Source of the DNA: Chloroflexota bacterium
GTDB lineage: Bacteria > Chloroflexota > Anaerolineae > Anaerolineales > Villigracilaceae
Direction: 5' to 3'
NCBI GenBank assembly: GCA_021796315.1
Contig: JAJYOH010000110.1
Location: 1 to 12,535 of the forward strand
Length of the DNA: 12,535 nucleotides
Below, in pieces: positions 6,852 through 12,466 of this stretch. A program made the translations under genes and the position numbers. The notes under the pieces were generated by a model that was not told where the DNA came from, did no database searches, and saw only the letters and a program-made list of their open reading frames with translations. Numbering within the stretch: position 1 is the first letter of the stretch; every line of letters starts with the position of its first letter.

Positions 6852-8345
6852 TTAATGTCCGCTGCCGGGTATGGGCGTGCCATTGATGATATCGGGCGCG
6901 TTTGGGCCGTCCACGACAAGCCAACCCATCAGTCCGCGTTGCATGCGCGAAATTGCATGGTCGAGGAAAGTATATTTGCCGGGAACCTGCAATTTCAATT
7001 CCACGATTGCCGCGCCGCCCGGCGGAACTAGAGTCGTCTGAACGCCGCTCATCGGTGGCGTATCAAGGGAACCAAAGTTGTACACCTGATTCATGATCGC
7101 GCCGATGATGTGGAAGGATGAAATCTTATTCGGGCCAGCGTTGCCGAAGAAAATTCGGACGGTCTGGCCGACACTTGCCTTGAGAGGATACTCGGTGGTC
7201 AATCCACCGACGGCACCATTGAACACATAATACTCGGGAGTCTCGTTGAGTAATTTGGTCACATCAACGGCCTGTGCGCCTTTGTCGCCGAAAGCACCGG
7301 TTGTATAAATTTCACCTTGCATCACATAAAATTCATGATCCACTTTCGGCAGTCCACCTTCCGGCTCGACAAGGATCATTCCATACATGCCGTTGGCAAT
7401 ATGTTCTGCCACCATCGGCGTTGCACAATGGTAAACATAGAGTCCGGGAACGAGTGCCTTGAAAGTGAACACTGTTTCCTTTCCGGGTTGGGTGGTTGTG
7501 TAGACTGCTCCACCACCTGGACCGGTCACGGCGTGGAAGTCAACCGAATGTGGCATCATGCTTGTTGGGTCGTTCTTCAAATGAACTTCGACGGTATCGC
7601 CAACGCGCACGCGGAAGAACGGGCCGGGAACTTTTCCGTTAAATGTCCAGTATGGATAAGTTGTGCCATCCGCAAGTTGGCCAACAATTTCCTTCGTGAC
7701 AAGATCAATGCGAACGGTGGTCGGACCGCGGTCGCCGATGGGCCCCGGCAGATCGGTTGGGTCACGGACGATATCGGTTCCGGTTGTAGCCGCCGCCGAT
7801 GTTGAATTTGCCTGAGCGTCATTCATTGCCATTCCAGCCATTGAGTCTGTACTGGTCGAAGTTGAAGCTGGATCGGCAACTGGAGCTGATGAAGAAGTTG
7901 AAGTCGAAGATGAATTCGCGTTCGCGGCACCGCCATCAACTTCAAGCTTGCCTTCCATTCCAGCTTCTCGATGTCCGGGCAGGTTACAGAAGTATGGGAA
8001 AGTTCCAGCTTTATTCGCCGTGAACGAGACGGTGACGCTGCTGCCTTTGCCTGCAACGTTTTGCGATGCGATGTTGAAATCAGGAAAGTTAATGTTATGT
8101 TCCGTCCCATCGCCGCTTGTCAGCGTAACGTTGACGGTATCGCCAACTGACGCCACTAAAGTCGGATTGACTATGCCATCAATGGGGCCGCCTACGCCAA
8201 CAAAAACCATTTGACCGTTCTGTATGTCAGTCTTCAACGAATAGTTAATGTTATTCTGTTGGCTGGCATGGGCCGCCTGACCACATGCAGTGATGACCAT
8301 GGATGCCAGCAGAATGATTGAGAATAATCTAAACGTGCTTTTCAT
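6852..8345 (-). CDS. nirK: Copper-containing nitrite reductase with N-terminal cupredoxin domain, lipoprotein form
   Basis: This enzyme reduces nitrite to nitric oxide outside the cytoplasmic membrane in denitrification. The 497 residues comprise a lipoprotein signal peptide (VITAC, Cys21), an N-terminal cupredoxin domain (about 32-138) with a complete type 1 copper set (H83, C120, H125, M130), a Ser/Thr/Ala-rich linker (139-190) with a Met patch (MAGMAM), and the two-domain NirK core. In the core, type 1 ligands are H266, C307, H315 and M320, type 2 ligands are H271, H306 and H463, and the catalytic pair is D269 and H412. All are present, so the enzyme should be active. The start at 8345 has GGGAG 7 nt upstream; longer in-frame ATGs would hide the signal peptide. 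It overlaps the preceding small gene by 17 bp. An N-terminal cupredoxin fusion is known from Hyphomicrobium NirK, where it is an electron-transfer domain. Confidence 0.95.
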   Translation of the reverse strand: MKSTFRLFSIILLASMVITACGQAAHASQQNNINYSLKTDIQNGQMVFVGVGGPIDGIVNPTLVASVGDTVNVTLTSGDGTEHNINFPDFNIASQNVAGKGSSVTVSFTANKAGTFPYFCNLPGHREAGMEGKLEVDGGAANANSSSTSTSSSAPVADPASTSTSTDSMAGMAMNDAQANSTSAAATTGTDIVRDPTDLPGPIGDRGPTTVRIDLVTKEIVGQLADGTTYPYWTFNGKVPGPFFRVRVGDTVEVHLKNDPTSMMPHSVDFHAVTGPGGGAVYTTTQPGKETVFTFKALVPGLYVYHCATPMVAEHIANGMYGMILVEPEGGLPKVDHEFYVMQGEIYTTGAFGDKGAQAVDVTKLLNETPEYYVFNGAVGGLTTEYPLKASVGQTVRIFFGNAGPNKISSFHIIGAIMNQVYNFGSLDTPPMSGVQTTLVPPGGAAIVELKLQVPGKYTFLDHAISRMQRGLMGWLVVDGPNAPDIINGTPIPGSGH

Positions 8346-8577
8346 TTTGCGCTCCCGTGAAAGTAGGATAATGAGTTTGAGCAGCCGACTGTAAGTCGCG
8401 TAGAAAATCATCCAGCGAAAGCCCATATGTTTTTGCAACATCCTTCAGCGTACAAAAATGTGCTAAAGCGCAACCGACACAGGCTGTATGATGCCTGATA
8501 AAAATCTGTGATGTCTCTTTGCTTTTGCTGAGTGTCTGTGCAACTGTGAGATTTGGTGAAAACAGTCGTGCGCTCAT
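8329..8577 (-). CDS. DUF1858-like small protein with CxxC redox-disulfide motif
   Basis: The 82-residue soluble protein matches the pattern of the hybrid-cluster-protein-associated disulfide redox domain (DUF1858): helix TVAQTL near the N-terminus, then TACVGCALAHFCTLKDVAKTYGL, then a Leu-rich helix. Cysteines are 33, 36 and 42. The family is often found beside nitrogen-oxide stress proteins, and a thiol or metal redox role is inferred. Its stop lies inside nirK (17-bp overlap), so the two are probably translationally coupled and co-transcribed from the promoter at 8587-8629. No Shine-Dalgarno precedes the ATG at 8577. A leaderless message is plausible because a -10-like TATTTT sits 9 nt upstream. 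Confidence 0.8.
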   Translation of the reverse strand: MSARLFSPNLTVAQTLSKSKETSQIFIRHHTACVGCALAHFCTLKDVAKTYGLSLDDFLRDLQSAAQTHYPTFTGAQNEKHV

Positions 8578-8586
8578 CTGGCGTGA

Positions 8587-8629
8587 AAAATATCACTTTT
8601 TCCCGTTTCCTTCTTTGCGCTGGCGCAAA
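8587..8629 (-). promoter_or_regulatory. Predicted Crp/Fnr-type operator and promoter of the DUF1858-nirK operon
   Basis: The palindrome TTTGCGCTGGCGCAAA at 8614-8629 has the 5-4-5 form TTGCG-N4-CGCAA typical in spacing of Crp/Fnr-family sites. Its centre (8621.5) is 44.5 bp before the ATG. A -10-like TATTTT lies at 8592-8587. If transcription starts at 8580 the palindrome is centred at -41.5, the class II activator position, and the message begins 3 nt before the ATG. The start site is assumed, not measured. The neighbouring Crp-type regulator is the natural candidate to bind. Confidence 0.6.
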
Positions 8630-8640
8630 TACAAAAGAAA

Positions 8641-8674
8641 TGCTCTTGGATAGGTTTAGCTCTATCCAAGAGCA
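8641..8674 (-). terminator. Second, backup intrinsic terminator after the Crp-type gene
   Basis: A perfect 13-bp stem (8641-8653 with 8662-8674) with an 8-nt loop is followed on the minus strand by TTTCTTTTGTATTT. It lies directly downstream of the first terminator and upstream of the nirK operon promoter, which insulates nirK from read-through. Confidence 0.75.
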
Positions 8675-8709
8675 TAAAAAGCTCCTCAAGGGTTTAGCCC
8701 TCGAGGAGC
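8675..8709 (-). terminator. Primary intrinsic terminator of the Crp-type gene
   Basis: A 12-bp stem (8681-8692 with 8698-8709) with a 5-nt loop is followed at once by TTTTTA on the minus strand (8680 to 8675). The one imperfect pair (8688/8702) is a G-U wobble in minus-strand RNA but an A-C mismatch in plus-strand RNA, which fits a role on the minus strand. It begins 16 nt after the stop codon. Confidence 0.9.
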
Positions 8710-8725
8710 AAGAAATTTAAGAATC

Positions 8726-9418
8726 TCATTTTTCGAGTCCTTCTCCGATTCTGACTATGCCGTGTGGATTGGTGATGCGGACTTGTTCGCGTCCGGCTTT
8801 GACTAGGCCTTGGCGCTCCCAATCGGCCAGCACCCGACTGACGGTGTACAGTGTGGTCCCGGATATTTCAGCGAGGTCCTGCCTCGAGAATGCCAGCTCA
8901 ATCCCTTCATCCGCTTTTTGACCCGATTGAGCCGTCAGCCGGAGCAGGGCGCGCGCAATCCGCTGTTCGACGCGTTCAGTCGCAAGCTCACGGTAACGTG
9001 ATTGCATTTCCTGAATATAAGATGTCATCAATTGCATCAAGTCAAATGAAAGATACGGACGCGTGTGCATCATCTTATGCAGAAAGTCGGCTCGGATCGC
9101 CAATGCACTGCTATTTTCCAGTGCCTGAGCCGAGGCTGGATAATCTGCCTGATCGCGAACGGCTCCCAGCGCCCCGAACATTTGCCATGGATAAATGGTT
9201 CGCAGATTGACTTGTTGCCCAGTTGGATTCGTTTGCAGCAGCTTGGCCTGGCCGCTTACCAACACATAGAGATAATCTGCCGAGTCGCCCTGGAAGAAGA
9301 AAAATTCGCCTTCTTCAATCGAACGCGTAATGCTGTTCTGGAGGATTTGATCTAAATCGTCATCTGTTGCGTTTTGGAAAACAACGACCTGTCTCAAGTC
9401 TTTTGGCGAAATGCTCAT
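8726..9418 (-). CDS. Crp/Fnr-family transcriptional regulator, probable nitrogen-oxide or redox type
   Basis: The 230-residue protein has an N-terminal cyclic-nucleotide-like beta-barrel (about 12-120), a dimer helix (about 124-158) and a C-terminal winged helix-turn-helix (about 172-226; FSRQDLAEISGTTLYTVSRVL). It has no cysteine at all, so it is not an Fe-S Fnr. The cAMP-contact Glu and Arg of Crp are not conserved (FGALGAVRDQADYPAS), so cAMP is unlikely. A haem or small-ligand sensor of the DNR type is possible but unproven. In the recognition helix the Glu of the usual ExxSR is Tyr191 (Y-T-V-S-R), which predicts an altered half-site, in line with the TTGCG palindrome before the nirK operon. 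No Shine-Dalgarno is visible; the -10-like TAAAAT is 6 nt before the ATG. It is divergent from csoR. Confidence 0.9.
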   Translation of the reverse strand: MSISPKDLRQVVVFQNATDDDLDQILQNSITRSIEEGEFFFFQGDSADYLYVLVSGQAKLLQTNPTGQQVNLRTIYPWQMFGALGAVRDQADYPASAQALENSSALAIRADFLHKMMHTRPYLSFDLMQLMTSYIQEMQSRYRELATERVEQRIARALLRLTAQSGQKADEGIELAFSRQDLAEISGTTLYTVSRVLADWERQGLVKAGREQVRITNPHGIVRIGEGLEK

Positions 9419-9424
9419 GAGTTG

Positions 9425-9430
9425 ATTTTA
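9425..9430 (-). promoter_or_regulatory. Possible -10 of the Crp-type gene, leaderless arrangement
   Basis: TAAAAT (read 9430 to 9425) is followed by exactly 6 nt and then the ATG at 9418. Used as a -10 it would place +1 on the A of the start codon. It is preceded by TG in an extended-like position. No clear -35 is seen. Confidence 0.45.
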
Positions 9431-9459
9431 CACCGGACAAATCATGACGATCATCATCC

Positions 9460-9488
9460 TTGACGTTTTGTCGGCGGGTTGATATTAT
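9460..9488 (+). promoter_or_regulatory. Sigma70-type promoter of the csoR copper operon
   Basis: TTGACG at 9460-9465 is separated by exactly 17 bp from TATTAT at 9483-9488. Transcription should start near 9495, inside the palindromic operator, giving a leader of about 67 nt with AGAGG at 9552-9556 before the csoR ATG. Confidence 0.8.
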
Positions 9489-9493
9489 AGGCG

Positions 9494-9519
9494 TACCCAT
9501 CCCCCCTGGGGGGGGGGTA
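9494..9519. promoter_or_regulatory. CsoR-type GC-rich operator over the transcription start
   Basis: This 26-bp pseudo-palindrome is bounded by TACCC and GGGTA, with a C6-T-G10 centre (9501-9517). Ten of 13 symmetric positions pair, all except 9499/9514, 9500/9513 and the central step. TACCC/GGGTA ends and C/G-tract interiors are the known character of CsoR operators. It covers the predicted start site, so apo-CsoR would block transcription and Cu(I) would relieve it. The run of ten G is also a likely sequencing or slippage hotspot. Confidence 0.8.
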
Positions 9520-9561
9520 AGAATTATTGGTAAATCGCTATCGTAAAAGACAGAGGCGAAT

Positions 9562-9834
9562 ATGGAAAATGATGTGACAACTCTCCGGCGCTTGAAAACC
9601 ATTGAGGGCCATTTGCGCGGCGTGATCCGCATGGTGGAGGAAGACGAGTACTGCATTGATGTCATTCGTCAAATTCAAGCGGTCGAGTCGGCATTGAACA
9701 AGGTCAGCACGCAGATTCTTGAAAATCATTTGAATTCGTGTGTGACGACTGCCATTCGCGGCAATAATGCCAACGAGCGCGAGCGCGTCTTGAAGGAAAT
9801 CACTGAAGTATTCGAAATGTCCACAAAGGTTTGA
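9562..9834 (+). CDS. csoR: Copper-sensing repressor, CsoR/RcnR (DUF156) family
   Basis: The 90-residue all-helical repressor has family signatures RRLKTIEGHLRGVIRMVEED near the N-terminus and ENHLNSCVTTAI in the second helix. The Cu(I) ligands Cys31, His56 and Cys60 have the 25- and 4-residue spacings of the Cys-His-Cys set of Mycobacterium CsoR (36/61/65). This points to Cu(I), not to Ni/Co (RcnR) or formaldehyde (FrmR). As a tetramer it would repress its own operon through the operator at 9494-9519. The next gene starts 7 nt after its stop, so it is the first gene of a csoR-protease-copZ-copA operon. AGAGG lies 5 nt before the ATG. Confidence 0.93.
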   Translation: MENDVTTLRRLKTIEGHLRGVIRMVEEDEYCIDVIRQIQAVESALNKVSTQILENHLNSCVTTAIRGNNANERERVLKEITEVFEMSTKV

Positions 9835-9841
9835 TGATCCG

Positions 9842-12133
9842 ATGATTGTTGAAACGCCAAAGAAACCTTCTGCTGACGCGGTGGCTCTTTTTGTCGTCGC
9901 CGCGTTTGTGCTTTACCTGATGATCTTCATCGGGCAATCTATCGCGTGGTTCATGGAACAAAGCGCACTGGCATCTGAAAGTCTCGATGTGTTAAGCAAC
10001 GCGGGCAAGGTTTGGTTTCTCGTTCAGGCTTTTCTCGTTGCTGTTTCCTGTGGCGTCGCGTTTGCGGTTTCAAAAAGTGTTTTTCGTCCAGTTTATCGAA
10101 GCTGGATGATCGCAGGCCTCATCACGCTTCCTGCGTTCGGTTTGCGATTTCTTGGGCCGAACAATGATCAAGTTGGCGCGTTTTTTCAAATCCTAATCGG
10201 TTTGATTGGCGGAACGGCGATCTTGATTTTTCGCAAACGCGAATTTCGTTTTGACCGGCGTTCTTTGTTTGCTCTTGCTATTGTCCCGCTCGGCATTTGG
10301 CCGTTCCTGTTATGGGGCGCGCTTGGCTCTGGCACCAACATCGTTCTGAATTTGCTGTCGGGCTTGGCATTTGGCTTGTTGGCCGCGAGTCTCATCGTTA
10401 CAACGGATAGCAATTATTTTCTTAACGGTCTTGGTATCGGTGTTTTGCTCGCCATTCTCGGTTCCGCGTTTGGATATGATGGCGGCCAACTTTTGTTGTT
10501 GGTTGTTGTCCCAACATTCGCCTTTGTCATCGTCAAGGTTGTTGAATCTGTTGCAGCAACAACAATTGGTATTGGCCTGCTTGCTGCCGCGCCGCTGATT
10601 TTCATTGACCCAACCGAATTGACCATCGTGCTTGGCGATTTGCTTCCGTGGGCAATGAAAGCCTCTTTCTTAATGATGGGACTTGGTTTGTTGATTGGCC
10701 TCGCAATTTGGATTGGAAACAAATGGGCAACGCGTCCAGCGTTCAATCCGCTCTACGCTTCCATCCTGACGTGGGGATTGGCTGCCGTTATTTATGGTTT
10801 TTTCGGCATCCATGGTTTTTACGGTGACCGGCTCTTCGTTATTCTCAAATCTCAAGCGGATGTTTCCTCCGCGACTCAAATCCAGGATCGCAACCAGCGC
10901 TTGGCGTATGTTTACAAAACACTGACCGATCACGCAAACCAAACGCAGGCCGACTTGCGTCAGACATTAGATCGTTTTGGAATCCATTACACGCCGTATT
11001 ACTTGGTCAATGGCATGGAAGTGGATGGTGGGGCATTAGTTCGCTTGTATCTGATGAACCGTCCTGAAGTAGATCGCGTAATCCCAAGCCCGCGCCTGCG
11101 CGCTATTCCGCAGCTTGCCGCACCGATGACCGGTCCTTATACGTCAGTGCAACAGAATCCCGGCTGGAATATTCAAATGATCGGCGCGGACAAAGTCTGG
11201 CAGGATTTTGGCGTGACGGGTAAAGGCATTGTCATCGGACAATCTGATACAGGCGTGGATGGTGCGCATCCTGCATTGCATGATTCGTATCGCGGCTTGA
11301 CTCAAGGCGATGATTACAACTGGTACGATCCGTGGTCGAATTCCAAATCGCCGATTGATTTGGAAGGTCACGGCACGCACACGCTGGGAATCGCATTGGG
11401 CAAGGGTGGCATTGGCGTTGCGCCTGGCGCTCAGTGGATTGGATGCGTGAATCTGGAACGCAATCTCGGTGATGCGCCGCTCTATTTGGATTGTATGCAG
11501 TTCATGTTGGCTCCGTTCCCGCATGGCGGTGATCCGCTCAAAGATGGCGACCCAACCAAAGCAGCGTATGTCTTGAACAACTCGTGGGGTTGTCCAACGC
11601 TTGAAGGATGCGACGCGAACGCTTTACGTCCCGCGGTGAATGCGCTGCGCGATGCTGGGATTTTTGTGGCTGTCTCCGCGGGTAATGACGGCCCCGTCTG
11701 TGGAACGTTGGATAATCCACCCGCCATTTATCCTTCGGTGTTTTCCGTTGGAGCGGTGGATGAAGCCGGTAACGTCGCGGATTTCAGCAGCCGCGGCCCG
11801 GTGACGGTGGATGGCTCGAATCGTGTCAAGCCGGATATTCTTGCACCCGGCGTGCAGGTGTTTTCATCTTTGCCAAATAACACATACGGCCCTGAAGATG
11901 GGACCTCGATGGCAGGCCCGCACCTCGCTGGAGTTGTGGCGTTGATGTGGTCAGCAAATCCAAAGCTGATCGGCAACATTGATCGTACAACCCAGATTTT
12001 GATCCAGACTGCGAAACCGTACACGGGAAGTGAACCATCTGGTCAGTGTTTTGCCGGCGGTACACCGAACGACGCGTACGGTTATGGAATTGTGGATGCT
12101 TACGCCGCTGTGAAAATGGCGCTTGGCAAATAA
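9842..12133 (+). CDS. Polytopic membrane protein fused to a subtilisin-family (S8) protease
   Basis: The 763 residues fall into two parts. Residues 1-325 are about 10-11 transmembrane helices with short loops and no recognised family. Residues 360-420 look like a subtilisin propeptide (I9-like; YYLVNGMEVDG to PEVDRVIPS). Residues 435-763 are the S8 catalytic domain: Asp469 in SDTGVDGAHP, His510 in EGHGTHT, oxyanion Asn615 in SAGNDGP and Ser689 in GTSMAGPH. All are intact, so activity is expected. An odd helix count with the N-terminus inside would place the protease outside the membrane, but the helix count is uncertain. Extra Cys residues (535, 551, 584, 590, 620, 736) could form disulfides. 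It sits 7 nt after csoR and 31 nt before copZ, so copper-controlled expression is inferred. The role is unknown; turnover of copper-damaged envelope proteins or signalling proteolysis are possibilities. AAAGG about 13 nt upstream is a weak ribosome site. Confidence 0.9.
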   Translation: MIVETPKKPSADAVALFVVAAFVLYLMIFIGQSIAWFMEQSALASESLDVLSNAGKVWFLVQAFLVAVSCGVAFAVSKSVFRPVYRSWMIAGLITLPAFGLRFLGPNNDQVGAFFQILIGLIGGTAILIFRKREFRFDRRSLFALAIVPLGIWPFLLWGALGSGTNIVLNLLSGLAFGLLAASLIVTTDSNYFLNGLGIGVLLAILGSAFGYDGGQLLLLVVVPTFAFVIVKVVESVAATTIGIGLLAAAPLIFIDPTELTIVLGDLLPWAMKASFLMMGLGLLIGLAIWIGNKWATRPAFNPLYASILTWGLAAVIYGFFGIHGFYGDRLFVILKSQADVSSATQIQDRNQRLAYVYKTLTDHANQTQADLRQTLDRFGIHYTPYYLVNGMEVDGGALVRLYLMNRPEVDRVIPSPRLRAIPQLAAPMTGPYTSVQQNPGWNIQMIGADKVWQDFGVTGKGIVIGQSDTGVDGAHPALHDSYRGLTQGDDYNWYDPWSNSKSPIDLEGHGTHTLGIALGKGGIGVAPGAQWIGCVNLERNLGDAPLYLDCMQFMLAPFPHGGDPLKDGDPTKAAYVLNNSWGCPTLEGCDANALRPAVNALRDAGIFVAVSAGNDGPVCGTLDNPPAIYPSVFSVGAVDEAGNVADFSSRGPVTVDGSNRVKPDILAPGVQVFSSLPNNTYGPEDGTSMAGPHLAGVVALMWSANPKLIGNIDRTTQILIQTAKPYTGSEPSGQCFAGGTPNDAYGYGIVDAYAAVKMALGK

Positions 12134-12164
12134 ATAAAAAATACCAATATATAAGGAGTTTCGA

Positions 12165-12371
12165 ATGACAACAATTACCTACAATGTTCCGGGGATCCAT
12201 TGCATGCACTGCACCCATACCATCGAGATGGAAGTGAGCGAGATGGATGGTGTGAAATCGGTCAAGGCTGAACTCGATACGAAGAACGTTACGATCAGCT
12301 TTGAGAATCCTGCCAACGAAGAAAAGATCAAGGCCCTGTTGACCGAGATCAATTATCCTGTTGCCGCGTAG
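12165..12371 (+). CDS. copZ: Heavy-metal-associated (HMA) domain copper chaperone
   Basis: The 68-residue single-domain protein has the ferredoxin-like HMA fold pattern. The metal loop is GIHCMHCTHTI with Cys13 and Cys16, and the rest is typical (VKSVKAELDTKNVTISF, ALLTEINYPV). The expected role is to carry Cu(I) in the cytoplasm and hand it to the CopA ATPase encoded next, and possibly to CsoR. The Met usually found two residues before the first Cys is Ile here (GIHCMHC), and His lies between; this is seen in some family members. AAGGAG at 12153-12158 lies 6 nt before the ATG, the strongest ribosome site in the window, which suggests high translation. Confidence 0.9.
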   Translation: MTTITYNVPGIHCMHCTHTIEMEVSEMDGVKSVKAELDTKNVTISFENPANEEKIKALLTEINYPVAA

Positions 12372-12375
12372 CGGT

Positions 12376-12457
12376 GTGTCACGTACCACGTTTCAGGTGT
12401 CAGGAGTATCGTCGTCTGAAGGATTTTACGTGACACTTGAAACCTGACACCTGAAAC
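12376..12457 (+). repeat. Interleaved inverted repeats between copZ and copA (pseudoknot-like order)
   Basis: Arm A GTGTCACGTA (12376-12385) is complementary to A' (12427-12436). Arm B, 15 bp starting GTTTCAGGTGTCA (12390-12404), is complementary to B' (12443-12457). The order A-B-A'-B' cannot fold as two nested hairpins but can form a pseudoknot or two alternative hairpins. TGACACYTGAAAC is also tandemly repeated with a 14-bp period (12431-12443, 12445-12457). It fills almost the whole gap between copZ and copA. It may be an mRNA structure controlling copA, or a mobile intergenic repeat. Confidence 0.8.
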
Positions 12458-12466
12458 CGAGTAACT

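Noticed and set aside
8346..8441. Longer N-terminus for NirK (ATG at 8441)
   Set aside because: The added residues overlap the DUF1858-like gene, lack a ribosome site and would hide the lipoprotein signal. GGGAG sits correctly before 8345.
9371..9382. GTTTTGGAAAAC inverted repeat near the start of the Crp-type gene as an operator
   Set aside because: It lies within coding sequence, is short with a non-pairing centre, and does not resemble the TTGCG palindrome. Chance is sufficient.
9508..9517. G-quadruplex at the ten-G run
   Set aside because: It is a single uninterrupted G tract with no further G runs close by. A CsoR-type operator explains the sequence better.
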